DNA of 64,000 bases from Mycolicibacterium litorale (GTDB lineage Bacteria > Actinomycetota > Actinomycetes > Mycobacteriales > Mycobacteriaceae): contig NZ_AP023287.1 in assembly GCF_014218295.1 (NCBI RefSeq), forward strand, positions 4,650,001-4,714,000, read 5' to 3'. Shown piece after piece: positions 47,753 through 55,425 of the stretch. Within the stretch, counting starts at the first letter, position 1, and the number at the start of each line of letters is the position of its first letter. The notes beneath the pieces were generated by a model. That model did no database searches. It was not told the origin of the DNA and saw nothing but the letters and a program-made list of their open reading frames with translations. Position numbers and translations under genes: made by a program.

Positions 47753-48586
47753 ATGGCTCGCTCCGACGTCCTGGTCACCACCGACTGGGCCGAGAGCAAT
47801 CTCAACGCGCCGAACACCGTGTTCGTCGAGGTCGACGAGGACACCTCGGCCTACGACACCGGACACATCGAGGGTGCGGTCAAGCTCGACTGGAAGACCG
47901 ACCTGCAGGATCCGGTCCGGCGCGACTTCGTCGATGCCCAGCAGTTCTCCAAGCTGCTGTCCGACCGTGGCATCTCCAACGACGACACCGTGATCCTCTA
48001 CGGCGGCAACAACAACTGGTTCGCCGCCTACGCCTACTGGTACTTCAAGCTCTACGGCCACGAGAACGTCAAGCTGCTCGACGGGGGTCGCAAGAAGTGG
48101 GAGCTCGACGGGCGCCCGCTGTCCAGCGAGCCGGTCAGCCGTCCCGCCACCAGCTACACCGCCAAACAGCCCGACAACAGCATCCGCGCGTTCCGCGACG
48201 AGGTGATCGCCGCGATCGGTCAGAAGAACCTGGTCGACGTGCGCTCCCCCGACGAGTTCTCCGGCAAGATCCTCGCGCCCGCGCACCTGCCGCAGGAGCA
48301 GAGCCAGCGCGCCGGCCACATCCCGACGGCCATCAACGTGCCGTGGAGCAAGGCCGCCAACGAGGACGGCACCTTCAAGTCGGACGAGGATCTCGCCAAG
48401 ATCTACGCCGACGCCGGCCTGGACGGCGAGAAGGAAACCATCGCCTACTGCCGCATCGGGGAGCGCTCGTCGCACACCTGGTTCGTGCTGCAGGAACTGC
48501 TGGGACACAAGAACGTCAAGAACTACGACGGCAGTTGGACCGAATACGGCTCCCTGGTGGGGGCCCCGATCGAGTTGGGAAGTTAG
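47753..48586 (+). CDS. cysA2: thiosulfate sulfurtransferase (rhodanese) CysA2
   Basis: 277 residues, the same length as the M. tuberculosis protein Rv0815c. Two rhodanese domains: the first opens ARSDVLVTTDWAESNLNAPNTV and has VILYGGNNNWFAAYAYWYFKLYGH; the second carries LVDVRSPDEFSGKI and the active-site loop YCRIGERSSHTW with the catalytic Cys. It moves sulfane sulfur, for example from thiosulfate. AAAGGA lies 7 bases before ATG 47753. An ATG at 47717 overlapping the DUF4395 stop would add 12 non-family residues. Confidence 0.94.
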   Translation: MARSDVLVTTDWAESNLNAPNTVFVEVDEDTSAYDTGHIEGAVKLDWKTDLQDPVRRDFVDAQQFSKLLSDRGISNDDTVILYGGNNNWFAAYAYWYFKLYGHENVKLLDGGRKKWELDGRPLSSEPVSRPATSYTAKQPDNSIRAFRDEVIAAIGQKNLVDVRSPDEFSGKILAPAHLPQEQSQRAGHIPTAINVPWSKAANEDGTFKSDEDLAKIYADAGLDGEKETIAYCRIGERSSHTWFVLQELLGHKNVKNYDGSWTEYGSLVGAPIELGS

Positions 48587-48588
48587 TT

Positions 48589-48891
48589 ATGTGCGCTCCT
48601 CCTAAGCAAGGCCTGGCACTGCCCGCCAGCGTCGACCTGGAGAAGGAAACCGTCATCACCGGTCGTGTCGTGGACGGGTCGGGACAGGCCGTCGGCGGCG
48701 CCTTCGTGCGTCTGCTGGACGCCTCCGACGAGTTCACCGCCGAGGTCGTGGCGTCGGCCACCGGTGACTTCCGGTTCTTCGCGGCGCCGGGCACCTGGAC
48801 GCTGCGTGCGCTGTCGAAGATCGGCAACGGCGACGCCACCGTCGCGCCGTCCGGTGCCGGGATTCACGAGGTCGACGTCAAGGTCGCCTGA
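48589..48891 (+). CDS. sseC2: DUF1416 protein SseC
   Basis: 100 residues, as in M. tuberculosis SseC (Rv0814c). It begins MCAPPKQGLALPASVDLEKE and contains TGRVVDGSGQAVGGAFVRLLDASDEFTAEV, a carboxypeptidase-regulatory-like beta-sandwich. Its partner is the CysA2 rhodanese 2 bases upstream. Role in sulfur metabolism is inferred from linkage. The stop lies within the first unit of the 57-bp repeat. Confidence 0.9.
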   Translation: MCAPPKQGLALPASVDLEKETVITGRVVDGSGQAVGGAFVRLLDASDEFTAEVVASATGDFRFFAAPGTWTLRALSKIGNGDATVAPSGAGIHEVDVKVA

Positions 48892-49106
48892 CGACGAAGG
48901 CGGCGAGGGACGAGCCGACGAGGAGTCGGGCAGTCCAACACCGCCTGACGACGAAGGCGGCGAGGGACGAGCCGACGAGAAGTCGGGCAGTCCAACACCG
49001 CCTGACGACGAAGGCGGCGAGGGACGAGCCGACTAGGAGTCGGGCAGGACAACACCGCCTGACGACGAAGGCGGCGAGGGACGAGCCGCCGGAGTCGGAT
49101 CAGTCC
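48886..49106 (+). repeat. 57-bp tandem repeat (about 3.9 copies) directly after sseC2
   Basis: Units begin at 48886, 48943, 49000 and 49057 with exact 57-base spacing; the last is partial and degenerate. They share GACGACGAAGGCGGCGAGG and GTCGGGCAG blocks and differ at few positions (GAGGAG, GAGAAG, TAGGAG). The first copy contains the sseC2 stop codon (TGA 48889-48891). No gene is visible in the region 48892-49256 apart from this and the hairpin. The layout resembles MIRU-VNTR loci. Confidence 0.92.
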
Positions 49107-49110
49107 GTGC

Positions 49111-49140
49111 CACGCCGGGGCGCCCACGCGCCCCGGCGTG
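49111..49140 (+). terminator. terminator hairpin of the cysA2-sseC2 operon
   Basis: CACGCCGGGGCGC (49111-49123) and GCGCCCCGGCGTG (49128-49140) form a perfect 13-bp stem with a 4-base loop just after the tandem repeat. Confidence 0.85.
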
Positions 49141-49256
49141 CGCATTGACGCGTTCGTCTATTTCTAGCGAAACGGTCGCACGGCTCACAGCGGTCGGTCA
49201 GGATGTCATCAGCTTCCGCGATCACGCGGGGTTTCCATCCGTGAACAGGACCGACC

Positions 49257-49577
49257 ATGAACGTGACGCTCGTATGCGCTGCCGCTTCCGTCGTCAGCGC
49301 CGTCGCGCTGGCAACCGCACCCGTCGCCGCGGCGGGGCCCGAAGAGGACTTCCTCCACATCATCGCCAATGAGGGCATCGTGTGGGAGCCGGTCGACACC
49401 CCTGCGGTCGTCGACACCGGCCACGCGGTGTGCACCGACTGGTCGAACGGCGCGACATTCGCCGACGAGGTCAACGATCTGCTCAGCGTCACCGACTGGA
49501 CCGACTATCAGGCCGGTGTCTTCATCGGTGCGGCGACCGGCGCGTTCTGCCCGCAGTTCGAGTACAAGATCGGCTGA
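49257..49577 (+). CDS. DUF732 secreted protein
   Basis: 106 residues. A signal peptide ([25 protein letters not shown]) is followed by a small helical DUF732 domain with two conserved cysteines (HAVCTDW and GAFCPQF). The family is common in mycobacteria and its function is unknown. AGGA lies 7 bases before ATG 49257. Confidence 0.85.
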   Translation: MNVTLVCAAASVVSAVALATAPVAAAGPEEDFLHIIANEGIVWEPVDTPAVVDTGHAVCTDWSNGATFADEVNDLLSVTDWTDYQAGVFIGAATGAFCPQFEYKIG

Positions 49578-49609
49578 CGGCCGCACGCGAACCGCCCCGG
49601 CCGGGCGGT

Positions 49610-49622
49610 TAAACTGGGTTCG
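49610..49622 (+). promoter_or_regulatory. -10 box with leaderless start of the tiny membrane protein
   Basis: TAAACT at 49610-49615 is followed after 6 bases by GTG 49622. Confidence 0.6.
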
Positions 49623-49720
49623 TGGTCCTGTTCTACGAAATCCTGCTCGTGGTCTGCACGCTGGTGATCACGTGGTTCGCGCTGTACGCGCTGTACCGCC
49701 TCATCACCGACGAGTCGTGA
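49622..49720 (+). CDS. 32-residue single-span membrane protein
   Basis: The GTG at 49622 opens [19 protein letters not shown], which is almost entirely one hydrophobic helix, followed by [18 protein letters not shown] precedes it by 6 bases, so it is leaderless, and its stop overlaps the nitrobindin start in a GTGA (49717-49720). That coupling and the promoter argue for a real gene. No family name is known to me. Confidence 0.72.
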   Translation: MVLFYEILLVVCTLVITWFALYALYRLITDES

Positions 49721-50391
49721 CCTCGCCGCACGAACCTGAAGACGCCGCCGGGTCCATCTTCTCGACATCCGGCGACCGCGCCGTAGCGGATGCCGCCGAA
49801 CGGGCCAAGGTCACCGCGGCGCGCAACATCCCGGTTTTCGACGATCTCCCGCTCCCCGCGGACACCGCGAATCTTCGCGAAGGGGTCGTTTTCAACGACG
49901 CACTGCTCGCCCTGCTGCCGCTGGTCGGCGTCTGGCGCGGCGAGGGTGAGGGCCGCGGACCGCACGGTGACTATCGATTCGGTCAGCAGATCGTGGTGTC
50001 TCACGATGGCGGCGACTACCTGAACTGGGAAGCGCGTTCGTGGCGGCTCAACGAGTCCGGTGAATACGAGAGCGTGGGGCTGCGAGAGACGGGTTTCTGG
50101 CGCTTCGTCAACGATCCGAGCGACCCGTCCGAATCGCAGGCGATCGAACTGCTGCTGGCGCATTCGGCCGGCTACATCGAACTGTTCTACGGCCAGCCGC
50201 GTAACCAGTCCTCCTGGGAGCTGGTCACCGACGCGCTGGCGCGCAGCAAGTCCGGCATGTTGGTCGGCGGCGCGAAGCGGCTCTACGGGATCGTCGAAGG
50301 CGGCGATCTGGCCTACGTGGAGGAGCGCGTGGACGCCGACGGCGGGCTGGTTCCGCATCTGTCGGCACGGCTGTCGAGGTTCGTCGGCTAG
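49717..50391 (+). CDS. nitrobindin-family heme/fatty-acid-binding beta-barrel protein
   Basis: 224 residues, the Rv0813c type. The lipocalin-like motif [14 protein letters not shown] (GxWxGxGxG) marks the barrel start, and the C-terminal [14 protein letters not shown] holds a conserved His expected to bind the heme iron. Bacterial nitrobindins bind ferric heme and isomerise peroxynitrite or scavenge NO. GTG 49717 overlaps the tiny membrane gene, and its stop overlaps the next GTG (TAGTG), so the three genes form a tight unit. Confidence 0.87.
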   Translation: MTSPHEPEDAAGSIFSTSGDRAVADAAERAKVTAARNIPVFDDLPLPADTANLREGVVFNDALLALLPLVGVWRGEGEGRGPHGDYRFGQQIVVSHDGGDYLNWEARSWRLNESGEYESVGLRETGFWRFVNDPSDPSESQAIELLLAHSAGYIELFYGQPRNQSSWELVTDALARSKSGMLVGGAKRLYGIVEGGDLAYVEERVDADGGLVPHLSARLSRFVG

Positions 50392-50642
50392 TGCGGCTGC
50401 GGACTGTCACGGCCGCGTTGGCCGGCGCCGCGATGCTGGCGGCGTGCGCATCCGAGCAGTCGCCGTCCGAGCCCAACCCGTCGTCGAGTCCGAACGGTCA
50501 TGGCTCGTATGCGGACTGCCTCAACGAGCACGGTGTCCCCGCGGCGCCGGGGCCGAATACCGGGCCGCCTGCGGGCGTCGACCGGGCGGCGTGGGAAGAG
50601 GCGCTGCACGCTTGCGCGTCGCTGGCGCCCGGCCCGGGCTGA
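50391..50642 (+). CDS. small lipoprotein
   Basis: 83 residues. The lipobox LAAC near residue 19 follows a hydrophobic signal peptide (TVTAALAGAAMLAACAS). The remainder is short and Ser/Pro-rich with YADCLNEHGVPAAPGP and ALHACASL, two cysteines probably disulfide-linked. The GTG shares its G with the nitrobindin stop. Function unknown. Confidence 0.82.
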   Translation: MRLRTVTAALAGAAMLAACASEQSPSEPNPSSSPNGHGSYADCLNEHGVPAAPGPNTGPPAGVDRAAWEEALHACASLAPGPG

Positions 50643-50673
50643 GATTCGCTGTTAACCGCCCCCAGATATGGGG

Positions 50674-50726
50674 CGGCCCCCGAGCCGTTGGTTCCTGGTT
50701 GGACGGACCGAGGGGCTCGGGGGCCG
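50674..50726. terminator. long-stem hairpin between convergent units
   Basis: CGGCCCCCGAGCC (50674-50686) and GGCTCGGGGGCCG (50714-50726) form a perfect 13-bp stem around a 27-base loop. It can terminate the lipoprotein transcript (plus strand) and the small RNA candidate (minus strand). Confidence 0.7.
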
Positions 50727-50855
50727 GGTGACTGCGGGGAATTCGCCAGCGCACACAGGTCGGTGCAATACGACTCCCCCGGTGCTGCTAGCGGGCAGCC
50801 ACCTCACATGTCCATAAGTCACTCAATTTGTCGGACCACCTCCTTCCCTGTGTAC
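50674..50855 (-). ncRNA. candidate small RNA / leader-type transcript (promoter and terminator bounded)
   Basis: On the minus strand a 17-base-spaced promoter, TTGTCG (50889-50884) and TACGGT (50866-50861), starts 19 bases after the pabC-type stop, and the hairpin 50726-50674 ends the transcript at about 180 nt. AAGGAGG at 50845-50839 is a perfect Shine-Dalgarno-like block followed by TTG (13 codons, MSDLWTCEVAAR) or GTG 50822 (56 codons, running through the hairpin). I recognised no known RNA family. It may be an sRNA, an anti-anti-SD sponge or a short ORF. Confidence 0.45.
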
Positions 50856-50907
50856 GAGCGACCGTACCCGCGGATGCCGACACCGACAAGGGAATTTCGG
50901 TTCGCCG

Positions 50908-51786
50908 TCAGCGATCGCTGACGATGGCCGCGTCGACCAGCGTCGCGACCTCGGCAGCCAGCGGCGTCGGTCCCAGCGCCACCCCGTCCAACGTGTGAAC
51001 GCGGGCCGCCAGAGTGATGCTCGACACCAACCAAACACCCTGCGCCGCAACAAGATCAGCGGGGCGCAAGGCCCGGTAATCACAGTCGTAGCCCTTGTCG
51101 CGGGCCACCTCGAACAGCGCCTGCTGGGTGGTCCCGCGCAGGATCGGATACCACGGTGGCGGAGTGAGCAGGCCGAGTCCGCCGCCGTCCATCTCGGTGG
51201 CTATCACGACGGTCGAGCGCGGCCCCTCGAGGATGTGGCCGTCGGAGCTGACGAAGATGACGTCGCCCGCGCCCTGCCTTTCGGCGTGCCTCAGCGCCGC
51301 CATGTTCACCGCATACGACAGCGTCTTGGCACCGGCCAGCAGCCACGGCAGGTCCGACGCCGCATCGGGCAGTCCTCGCGCGAGCGTCAGCGCGGCGACC
51401 CCGTCGCGGCGGGCGGCCGCCACCCGGGCCGGCAGGGCGCCGATCGTGGCGTACGCGGTCGGCTCTCCCCCGCTCTCGCGGCCACGGCTGTAGACCAGGC
51501 GCAGCACCCCTTCGGCACCGCCACCGGCCGTCCAGTGATGCACCGCGGCGGCCACCGCCGAACGCCAGCGGTCGAGATCGGGGGCTGGCAGTTCCATCAG
51601 CCGCGCCGAGTGCGCCAACCGGCCGAGATGGGCCTCCAACAGACACGGCCTGCCGTCACGGACCAGCAGCGTCTCGAAGATCCCGTCCCCGCGCACGGCC
51701 GCCAGATCGTCGGCATGCAACAGGGGTGCCTGCGCGTCGTGCAATGCACCGTCGAGGGTGACGATCACACCCGGTCCGCTCGCCAT
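50908..51786 (-). CDS. pabC: aminodeoxychorismate lyase-type PLP enzyme (fold-type IV)
   Basis: 292 residues of the class IV aminotransferase family, Rv0812 type. The PLP lysine lies in LAGAKTLSYAVNMAAL, and RGDGIFETLLVRDG plus VSSDGHILEGPRSTVVI are typical. M. tuberculosis Rv0812 has been linked to 4-amino-4-deoxychorismate lyase in folate synthesis; a D-amino acid or branched-chain aminotransferase is possible by sequence. TACGCT precedes ATG 51786 by 8 bases (leaderless). It is divergent from ygfZ. Confidence 0.82.
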   Translation of the reverse strand: MASGPGVIVTLDGALHDAQAPLLHADDLAAVRGDGIFETLLVRDGRPCLLEAHLGRLAHSARLMELPAPDLDRWRSAVAAAVHHWTAGGGAEGVLRLVYSRGRESGGEPTAYATIGALPARVAAARRDGVAALTLARGLPDAASDLPWLLAGAKTLSYAVNMAALRHAERQGAGDVIFVSSDGHILEGPRSTVVIATEMDGGGLGLLTPPPWYPILRGTTQQALFEVARDKGYDCDYRALRPADLVAAQGVWLVSSITLAARVHTLDGVALGPTPLAAEVATLVDAAIVSDR

Positions 51787-51818
51787 GGCCCATCAGCGTA
51801 GCCCCGTAGAGTTGACGT

Positions 51819-52892
51819 ATGTCAGCAGTTCCCGTGCCCGAAGGCGGACCGGACGCCGGGGCGGTGTGGCACTACGGCGACCCGCTCGGAGAGCAGCGCG
51901 CCGCCGCCGACAGCGCCGTGATCGTGGACCGGTCCCACCGCGCGACCCTCACGCTGACCGGTGCCGAACGCCTGACGTGGCTGCACAGCATCTCCAGCCA
52001 GCACGTCAGCGAACAGCCCGACGGCACCGTCACCCAGAACCTGAGCCTCGACGGTCAGGGCCGGGTCGAGGACCACTGGTGGCAGACCGAACTGGACGGC
52101 GTCCTCTACCTGGACACCGAACCGTGGCGCGGCGAACCGCTGCTGTCGTATCTGCGCAAGATGGTGTTCTGGGCCGATGTGACGATCGAGCCCGCCGACC
52201 TGGCCGTGCTGTCACTGCTGGGCCCGGCGCTGGCCGACACGCCGGTGCTCGACGTCCTGCGGCTGCGTTCGCTACCGGCCGAATCCACGGCGGTCACGCT
52301 GCCCGGCGGCGGTTTCGTCCGGCGGCTGCCCGGTTCCGGTGTGGAACTCGACCTGGTGGTGCCGAGCGCCCAGGCCGCCGACTGGCAGAGCCGCCTCACC
52401 GCGGCGGGGGTGCGGCCCGCCGGGATCTGGGCGTACGAGGCGCATCGGGTGGCGACCATGCAGCCCCGCCTCGGCGTCGACACCGACGAGCGCACGATCC
52501 CGCACGAGGTCGGCTGGATCGGCAGCGCCGTCCACCTCGACAAGGGCTGCTACTGCGGCCAGGAGACGGTGGCGCGGGTGCACAACCTGGGCAAACCGCC
52601 CCGCATGCTGGTGCGGCTGCAGCTCGACGGCACCACCGACCGTCCGTCGACCGGCGATCCCGTACTGGCCGGCGGCCGCACTGTCGGGCGGGTCGGCACG
52701 GTCGTCGAACACATCGACGACGGTCCGGTCGCGCTCGCCCTCGTCAAACGCGGCCTGCCTGCCGACACCCCGCTGACCACCGGCGGCGAGGTCGAGGCGA
52801 CGGCGGTGATGGACGCCGACTCGCTGCCCGACACCGACCATGTGGGTGCCGGCCGGCTCGCCGTGGAACGCCTCAGGGGCGGCGCCCGGTGA
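51819..52892 (+). CDS. ygfZ: YgfZ/GcvT-type folate-binding protein (iron-sulfur cluster maintenance)
   Basis: 357 residues. The conserved motif KGCYCGQETVARVHNLG (ygfZ K-G-C-Y-x-G-Q-E) is present. The N-terminal domain resembles the T-protein folate fold (SHRATLTLTGAERLTWLHSI). YgfZ-type proteins use folate to help mature or repair iron-sulfur clusters. TAGAGT precedes ATG 51819 by 6 bases, leaderless, facing the leaderless pabC promoter 33 bases away. Same position as Rv0811c. Confidence 0.88.
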   Translation: MSAVPVPEGGPDAGAVWHYGDPLGEQRAAADSAVIVDRSHRATLTLTGAERLTWLHSISSQHVSEQPDGTVTQNLSLDGQGRVEDHWWQTELDGVLYLDTEPWRGEPLLSYLRKMVFWADVTIEPADLAVLSLLGPALADTPVLDVLRLRSLPAESTAVTLPGGGFVRRLPGSGVELDLVVPSAQAADWQSRLTAAGVRPAGIWAYEAHRVATMQPRLGVDTDERTIPHEVGWIGSAVHLDKGCYCGQETVARVHNLGKPPRMLVRLQLDGTTDRPSTGDPVLAGGRTVGRVGTVVEHIDDGPVALALVKRGLPADTPLTTGGEVEATAVMDADSLPDTDHVGAGRLAVERLRGGAR

Positions 52893-52943
52893 GTCTCGTC
52901 ACCGCTGACGAGGGCATGCCAGCGGATGCCGACCGGGCACGGT

Positions 52944-53028
52944 AAAGTGTGGGCAGGACAATAACGACATCGGAGAATCGGAGCCGCCTGTTCTAAGGCC
53001 GCTCCGTTATTGCGCGAGGGGGTCCCCT
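52944..53028 (+). promoter_or_regulatory. promoter and structured leader of the DUF3073 gene
   Basis: TAAAGT at 52944-52949 is a -10 box followed by a leader of about 70-75 bases. CAATAACG at 52959 and CGTTATTG at 53005 are perfect inverted arms of 8 bases, with CGGAG repeated twice inside (52971 and 52979) and CTCCG at 53002, which can pair with either. GAGGGGG before the start codon lies just after the structure. Confidence 0.5.
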
Positions 53029-53208
53029 ATGGGCCGCGGCCGGGCGAAGGCGAAGCAGACGAAGGTTGCTCGTGACCTGAAGTACAGCTCGCCCCAAACT
53101 GACTTCGAACGGCTACAGCGCGAGCTGTCGGGCGGTTCCGACGACCTGGACCACAGCGACGGCGTAGCCGACGACCCGTGGGCCCCGGACGACGACTGGC
53201 GCCGCTAG
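53029..53208 (+). CDS. DUF3073 protein (Rv0810c type)
   Basis: 59 residues. It starts MGRGRAKAKQTKVARDLKYS, then PQTDFERLQRELSGG and an acidic, Trp-containing tail (DDPWAPDDDW). Conserved in actinobacteria with unknown role; the charged two-part layout suggests nucleic-acid or protein binding (inference). GAGGGGG lies about 6 bases before ATG 53029. It lies between ygfZ and purM, as in M. tuberculosis. Confidence 0.9.
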   Translation: MGRGRAKAKQTKVARDLKYSSPQTDFERLQRELSGGSDDLDHSDGVADDPWAPDDDWRR

Positions 53209-53221
53209 TCCTACCGCGTCA

Positions 53222-54295
53222 TCAGAACCGCGGGTGCTGACCCACCAGCAGTGCCCGCGGCTCATCCTTGCCGCCCTTCTTGACGGTCCCGAGCGTCCAG
53301 CAGTCGATGTGACGGGCCGTGAGGATCGCCAGTGCGCGGTCGGTGTCCTCCGGCGCGACGACGGCGACCATCCCGACGCCCATGTTGAACGTCTTCTCCA
53401 TCTCGGTGCGTTCGATGCGGCCGCGCTGGGCGATCATCTGGAAGACCGGCGCGGGTGTCCAGGTGCCGCGGTCGAGTTCGGCCATCAGGCCGTTGGGCAC
53501 GACGCGTTCCAGGTTGCCCGCGAGCCCGCCACCGGTGACGTGGCAGAACGTGCGGACCTGGGTTTCGGCGGCCAGCGCCAGGCAGTCCTTGGCGTAGATC
53601 CGGGTGGGCTCGAGTAGTTCCTCGCCCAGGGTGCGGCCGAACTCCTCGACGTGGCCGGCCAGGTTCATGTGGTCGATGTCGAGCAGCACGTGGCGCGCCA
53701 GCGAGTACCCGTTCGAGTGCAGGCCGGTCGACGCCATCGCGATCACCACGTCGCCGGGGCGCACGCGGTCGGGGCCCAGGACGTCGTCGGCCTCGACGAT
53801 GCCGACGCCGGTCGCCGAGATGTCGTAGTGGTCGGGGGCCATCAGGCCGGGATGCTCGGCGGTCTCCCCGCCCAGCAGTGCGCAGCCGGCGAGGACACAT
53901 CCCTCCGCGATCCCGGACACCAGCTGGCTGACCCGCTCGGGCACGGTGCGTCCGACCGCGATGTAGTCCTGCAGGAACAGCGGTTCGGCGCCGCACACGA
54001 CGAGGTCGTCGACGACCATCGCGACCAGGTCGAGTCCGACCGTGTCGTGTTTGTCCATGGCCTGCGCGACGGCCAGCTTCGTGCCGACCCCGTCGGTCGA
54101 GGAGGCCAGCACGGGTTCGCGGTAGCCGCCGCGCAGCGCGAACAACCCCGCGAAGCCGCCCAGCCCGCCGCGGACCTCCGGGCGGGTGGCCTTCGCGGCC
54201 AGCGGTTTGAAGAGTTCGACGGCGCGGTCACCGGCTTCGATGTCGACTCCGGCCGACGCGTAGGAAATGCCGTGTTGTTCGGCGCGCTCGGTCAT
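53222..54295 (-). CDS. purM: phosphoribosylformylglycinamidine cyclo-ligase
   Basis: 357 residues. ATP-dependent ring closure to aminoimidazole ribonucleotide in purine synthesis. Motifs: ISYASAGVDIEAGDRAVELFKPL, STDGVGTKLAVAQAMDKHDTVGLDLVAMVVDDLVVCGAEPLFLQDYIA, GETAEHPGLM and HVTGGGLAGNLERVVP. I chose ATG 54295 because TAGCCT lies 8 bases upstream (leaderless) and the domain starts there; ATG 54340 would add 15 residues. It converges with the DUF3073 gene. Confidence 0.95.
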   Translation of the reverse strand: MTERAEQHGISYASAGVDIEAGDRAVELFKPLAAKATRPEVRGGLGGFAGLFALRGGYREPVLASSTDGVGTKLAVAQAMDKHDTVGLDLVAMVVDDLVVCGAEPLFLQDYIAVGRTVPERVSQLVSGIAEGCVLAGCALLGGETAEHPGLMAPDHYDISATGVGIVEADDVLGPDRVRPGDVVIAMASTGLHSNGYSLARHVLLDIDHMNLAGHVEEFGRTLGEELLEPTRIYAKDCLALAAETQVRTFCHVTGGGLAGNLERVVPNGLMAELDRGTWTPAPVFQMIAQRGRIERTEMEKTFNMGVGMVAVVAPEDTDRALAILTARHIDCWTLGTVKKGGKDEPRALLVGQHPRF

Positions 54296-54470
54296 CGCCT
54301 GAAAGGCTACCGGGCCGGGCTTGCCGACGGTTAATGCCATCGGTCATCCCTGCCTGCGCGTTTTGCGGTCCGATCCGGGTTGCGGGTTTGCCTGACCCGT
54401 TGGGCGGTCATCCGTGCGCCTACCGGCTCCGAATCACTGAGCGAGACGGTGACACGGACGGAGAAATGGT

Positions 54471-55424
54471 GTGGCTGAGAACATCCGCTGCTTGGTGACG
54501 GGCGCCACGGGTTACATCGGCGGCCGGCTGGTGCCGGCGTTGCTCGACCGGGGACTACAGGTGCGGGCGATGGCACGGAGCCCCGAGAAACTCGACGACG
54601 CGGCGTGGCGCTCCCAGGTCGAGGTGGTGCGCGGCGATCTGACCGACGCCGACTCGCTGACGGCGGCGTTCGAGGGGATGGACGTCGTCTACTACCTGGT
54701 CCACTCGATGGGGACGTCGAAGAACTTCGTCGCCGAGGAGGCGGAGTCGGCGCGCAACGTGGTGGCGGCCGCCCGCAGTGCGGGCGTCCGGCGCCTGGTG
54801 TACCTGAGCGGGCTGCACCCGAACGGGACCGAGCTGTCGCGCCACCTCGCCTCGCGCACCGAGGTGGGCGACATCCTCGTCGACTCGGGTATCGAGACGG
54901 TGGTGTTGCAGGCCGGCATCGTCATCGGGGTCGGCTCGGCGTCGTTCGAGCTGATGCGGCACCTGACGAACCGGCTGCCCGTGATGACGACGCCGAAGTG
55001 GGTGCACAACAAGATCCAGCCCATCGCGATCGATGACGTCCTGCACTATCTGGTCGAGGCGGCCACGGCTCCGGTGCCGTCGTCGCGGACCTGGGACATC
55101 GGCGGGCCCGACGTCCTCGAGTACGGCGAGGCCATGCAGGTGTACGCCGAAGAGGCCGGGCTGCGGCGGCGGTTCCTCGTGGTGGTGCCGGGGCTCACAC
55201 CGACGATCGCCAGTTGGTGGGTGGGTCTGGTGACACCGATGCCCGCGGGGCTGGCGCGTCCGCTGGTCGAGTCACTGGAGTGCGATGCGGTGATGGGCGA
55301 CCACGAGATCGACGCGGTGATCGCGCCGCCGGAGCGCGGCTTGATCCCCTACCGCCAGGCGGTGGCGGCGGCACTGCGCCAGGAGCCGCTGCCCAGCGAC
55401 CCGGAGTGGGCCGGGAAGCGTTAG
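54471..55424 (+). CDS. NAD(P)-binding protein, atypical SDR
   Basis: 317 residues. The Rossmann motif LVTGATGYIGGRLVPALL starts at residue 8, followed by GDLTDADSLTAAFEGMDVVYYLVHSM. It resembles NmrA/YbjT-like atypical SDRs that lack a standard catalytic triad (VYLSGLHPNGTELSRHLASR). Substrate unknown. GTG 54471 follows GGAG by 7 bases. It stops 1 base before the end of purF on the other strand. Confidence 0.82.
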   Translation: MAENIRCLVTGATGYIGGRLVPALLDRGLQVRAMARSPEKLDDAAWRSQVEVVRGDLTDADSLTAAFEGMDVVYYLVHSMGTSKNFVAEEAESARNVVAAARSAGVRRLVYLSGLHPNGTELSRHLASRTEVGDILVDSGIETVVLQAGIVIGVGSASFELMRHLTNRLPVMTTPKWVHNKIQPIAIDDVLHYLVEAATAPVPSSRTWDIGGPDVLEYGEAMQVYAEEAGLRRRFLVVVPGLTPTIASWWVGLVTPMPAGLARPLVESLECDAVMGDHEIDAVIAPPERGLIPYRQAVAAALRQEPLPSDPEWAGKR

Positions 55425-55425
55425 G

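Noticed and set aside
48886..49106. Tandem 57-bp units considered as a CRISPR array
   Set aside because: Units are contiguous with no unique spacers between repeats and no cas genes are nearby, so it is a VNTR.
48864..49145. 93-codon minus-strand frame with a 19-residue repeat
   Set aside because: It only translates the 57-bp repeat in another frame and has no start context or family.
50652..50822. 56-codon ORF from GTG 50822 on the minus strand
   Set aside because: It passes through the terminator stem and its start is 16 bases from the SD block, so I kept it as part of the RNA candidate and not as a gene.
53222..54340. Longer purM start at ATG 54340
   Set aside because: The extra 15 residues contain the TAGCCT -10 box sequence in DNA and lie before the family start; ATG 54295 fits a leaderless promoter.
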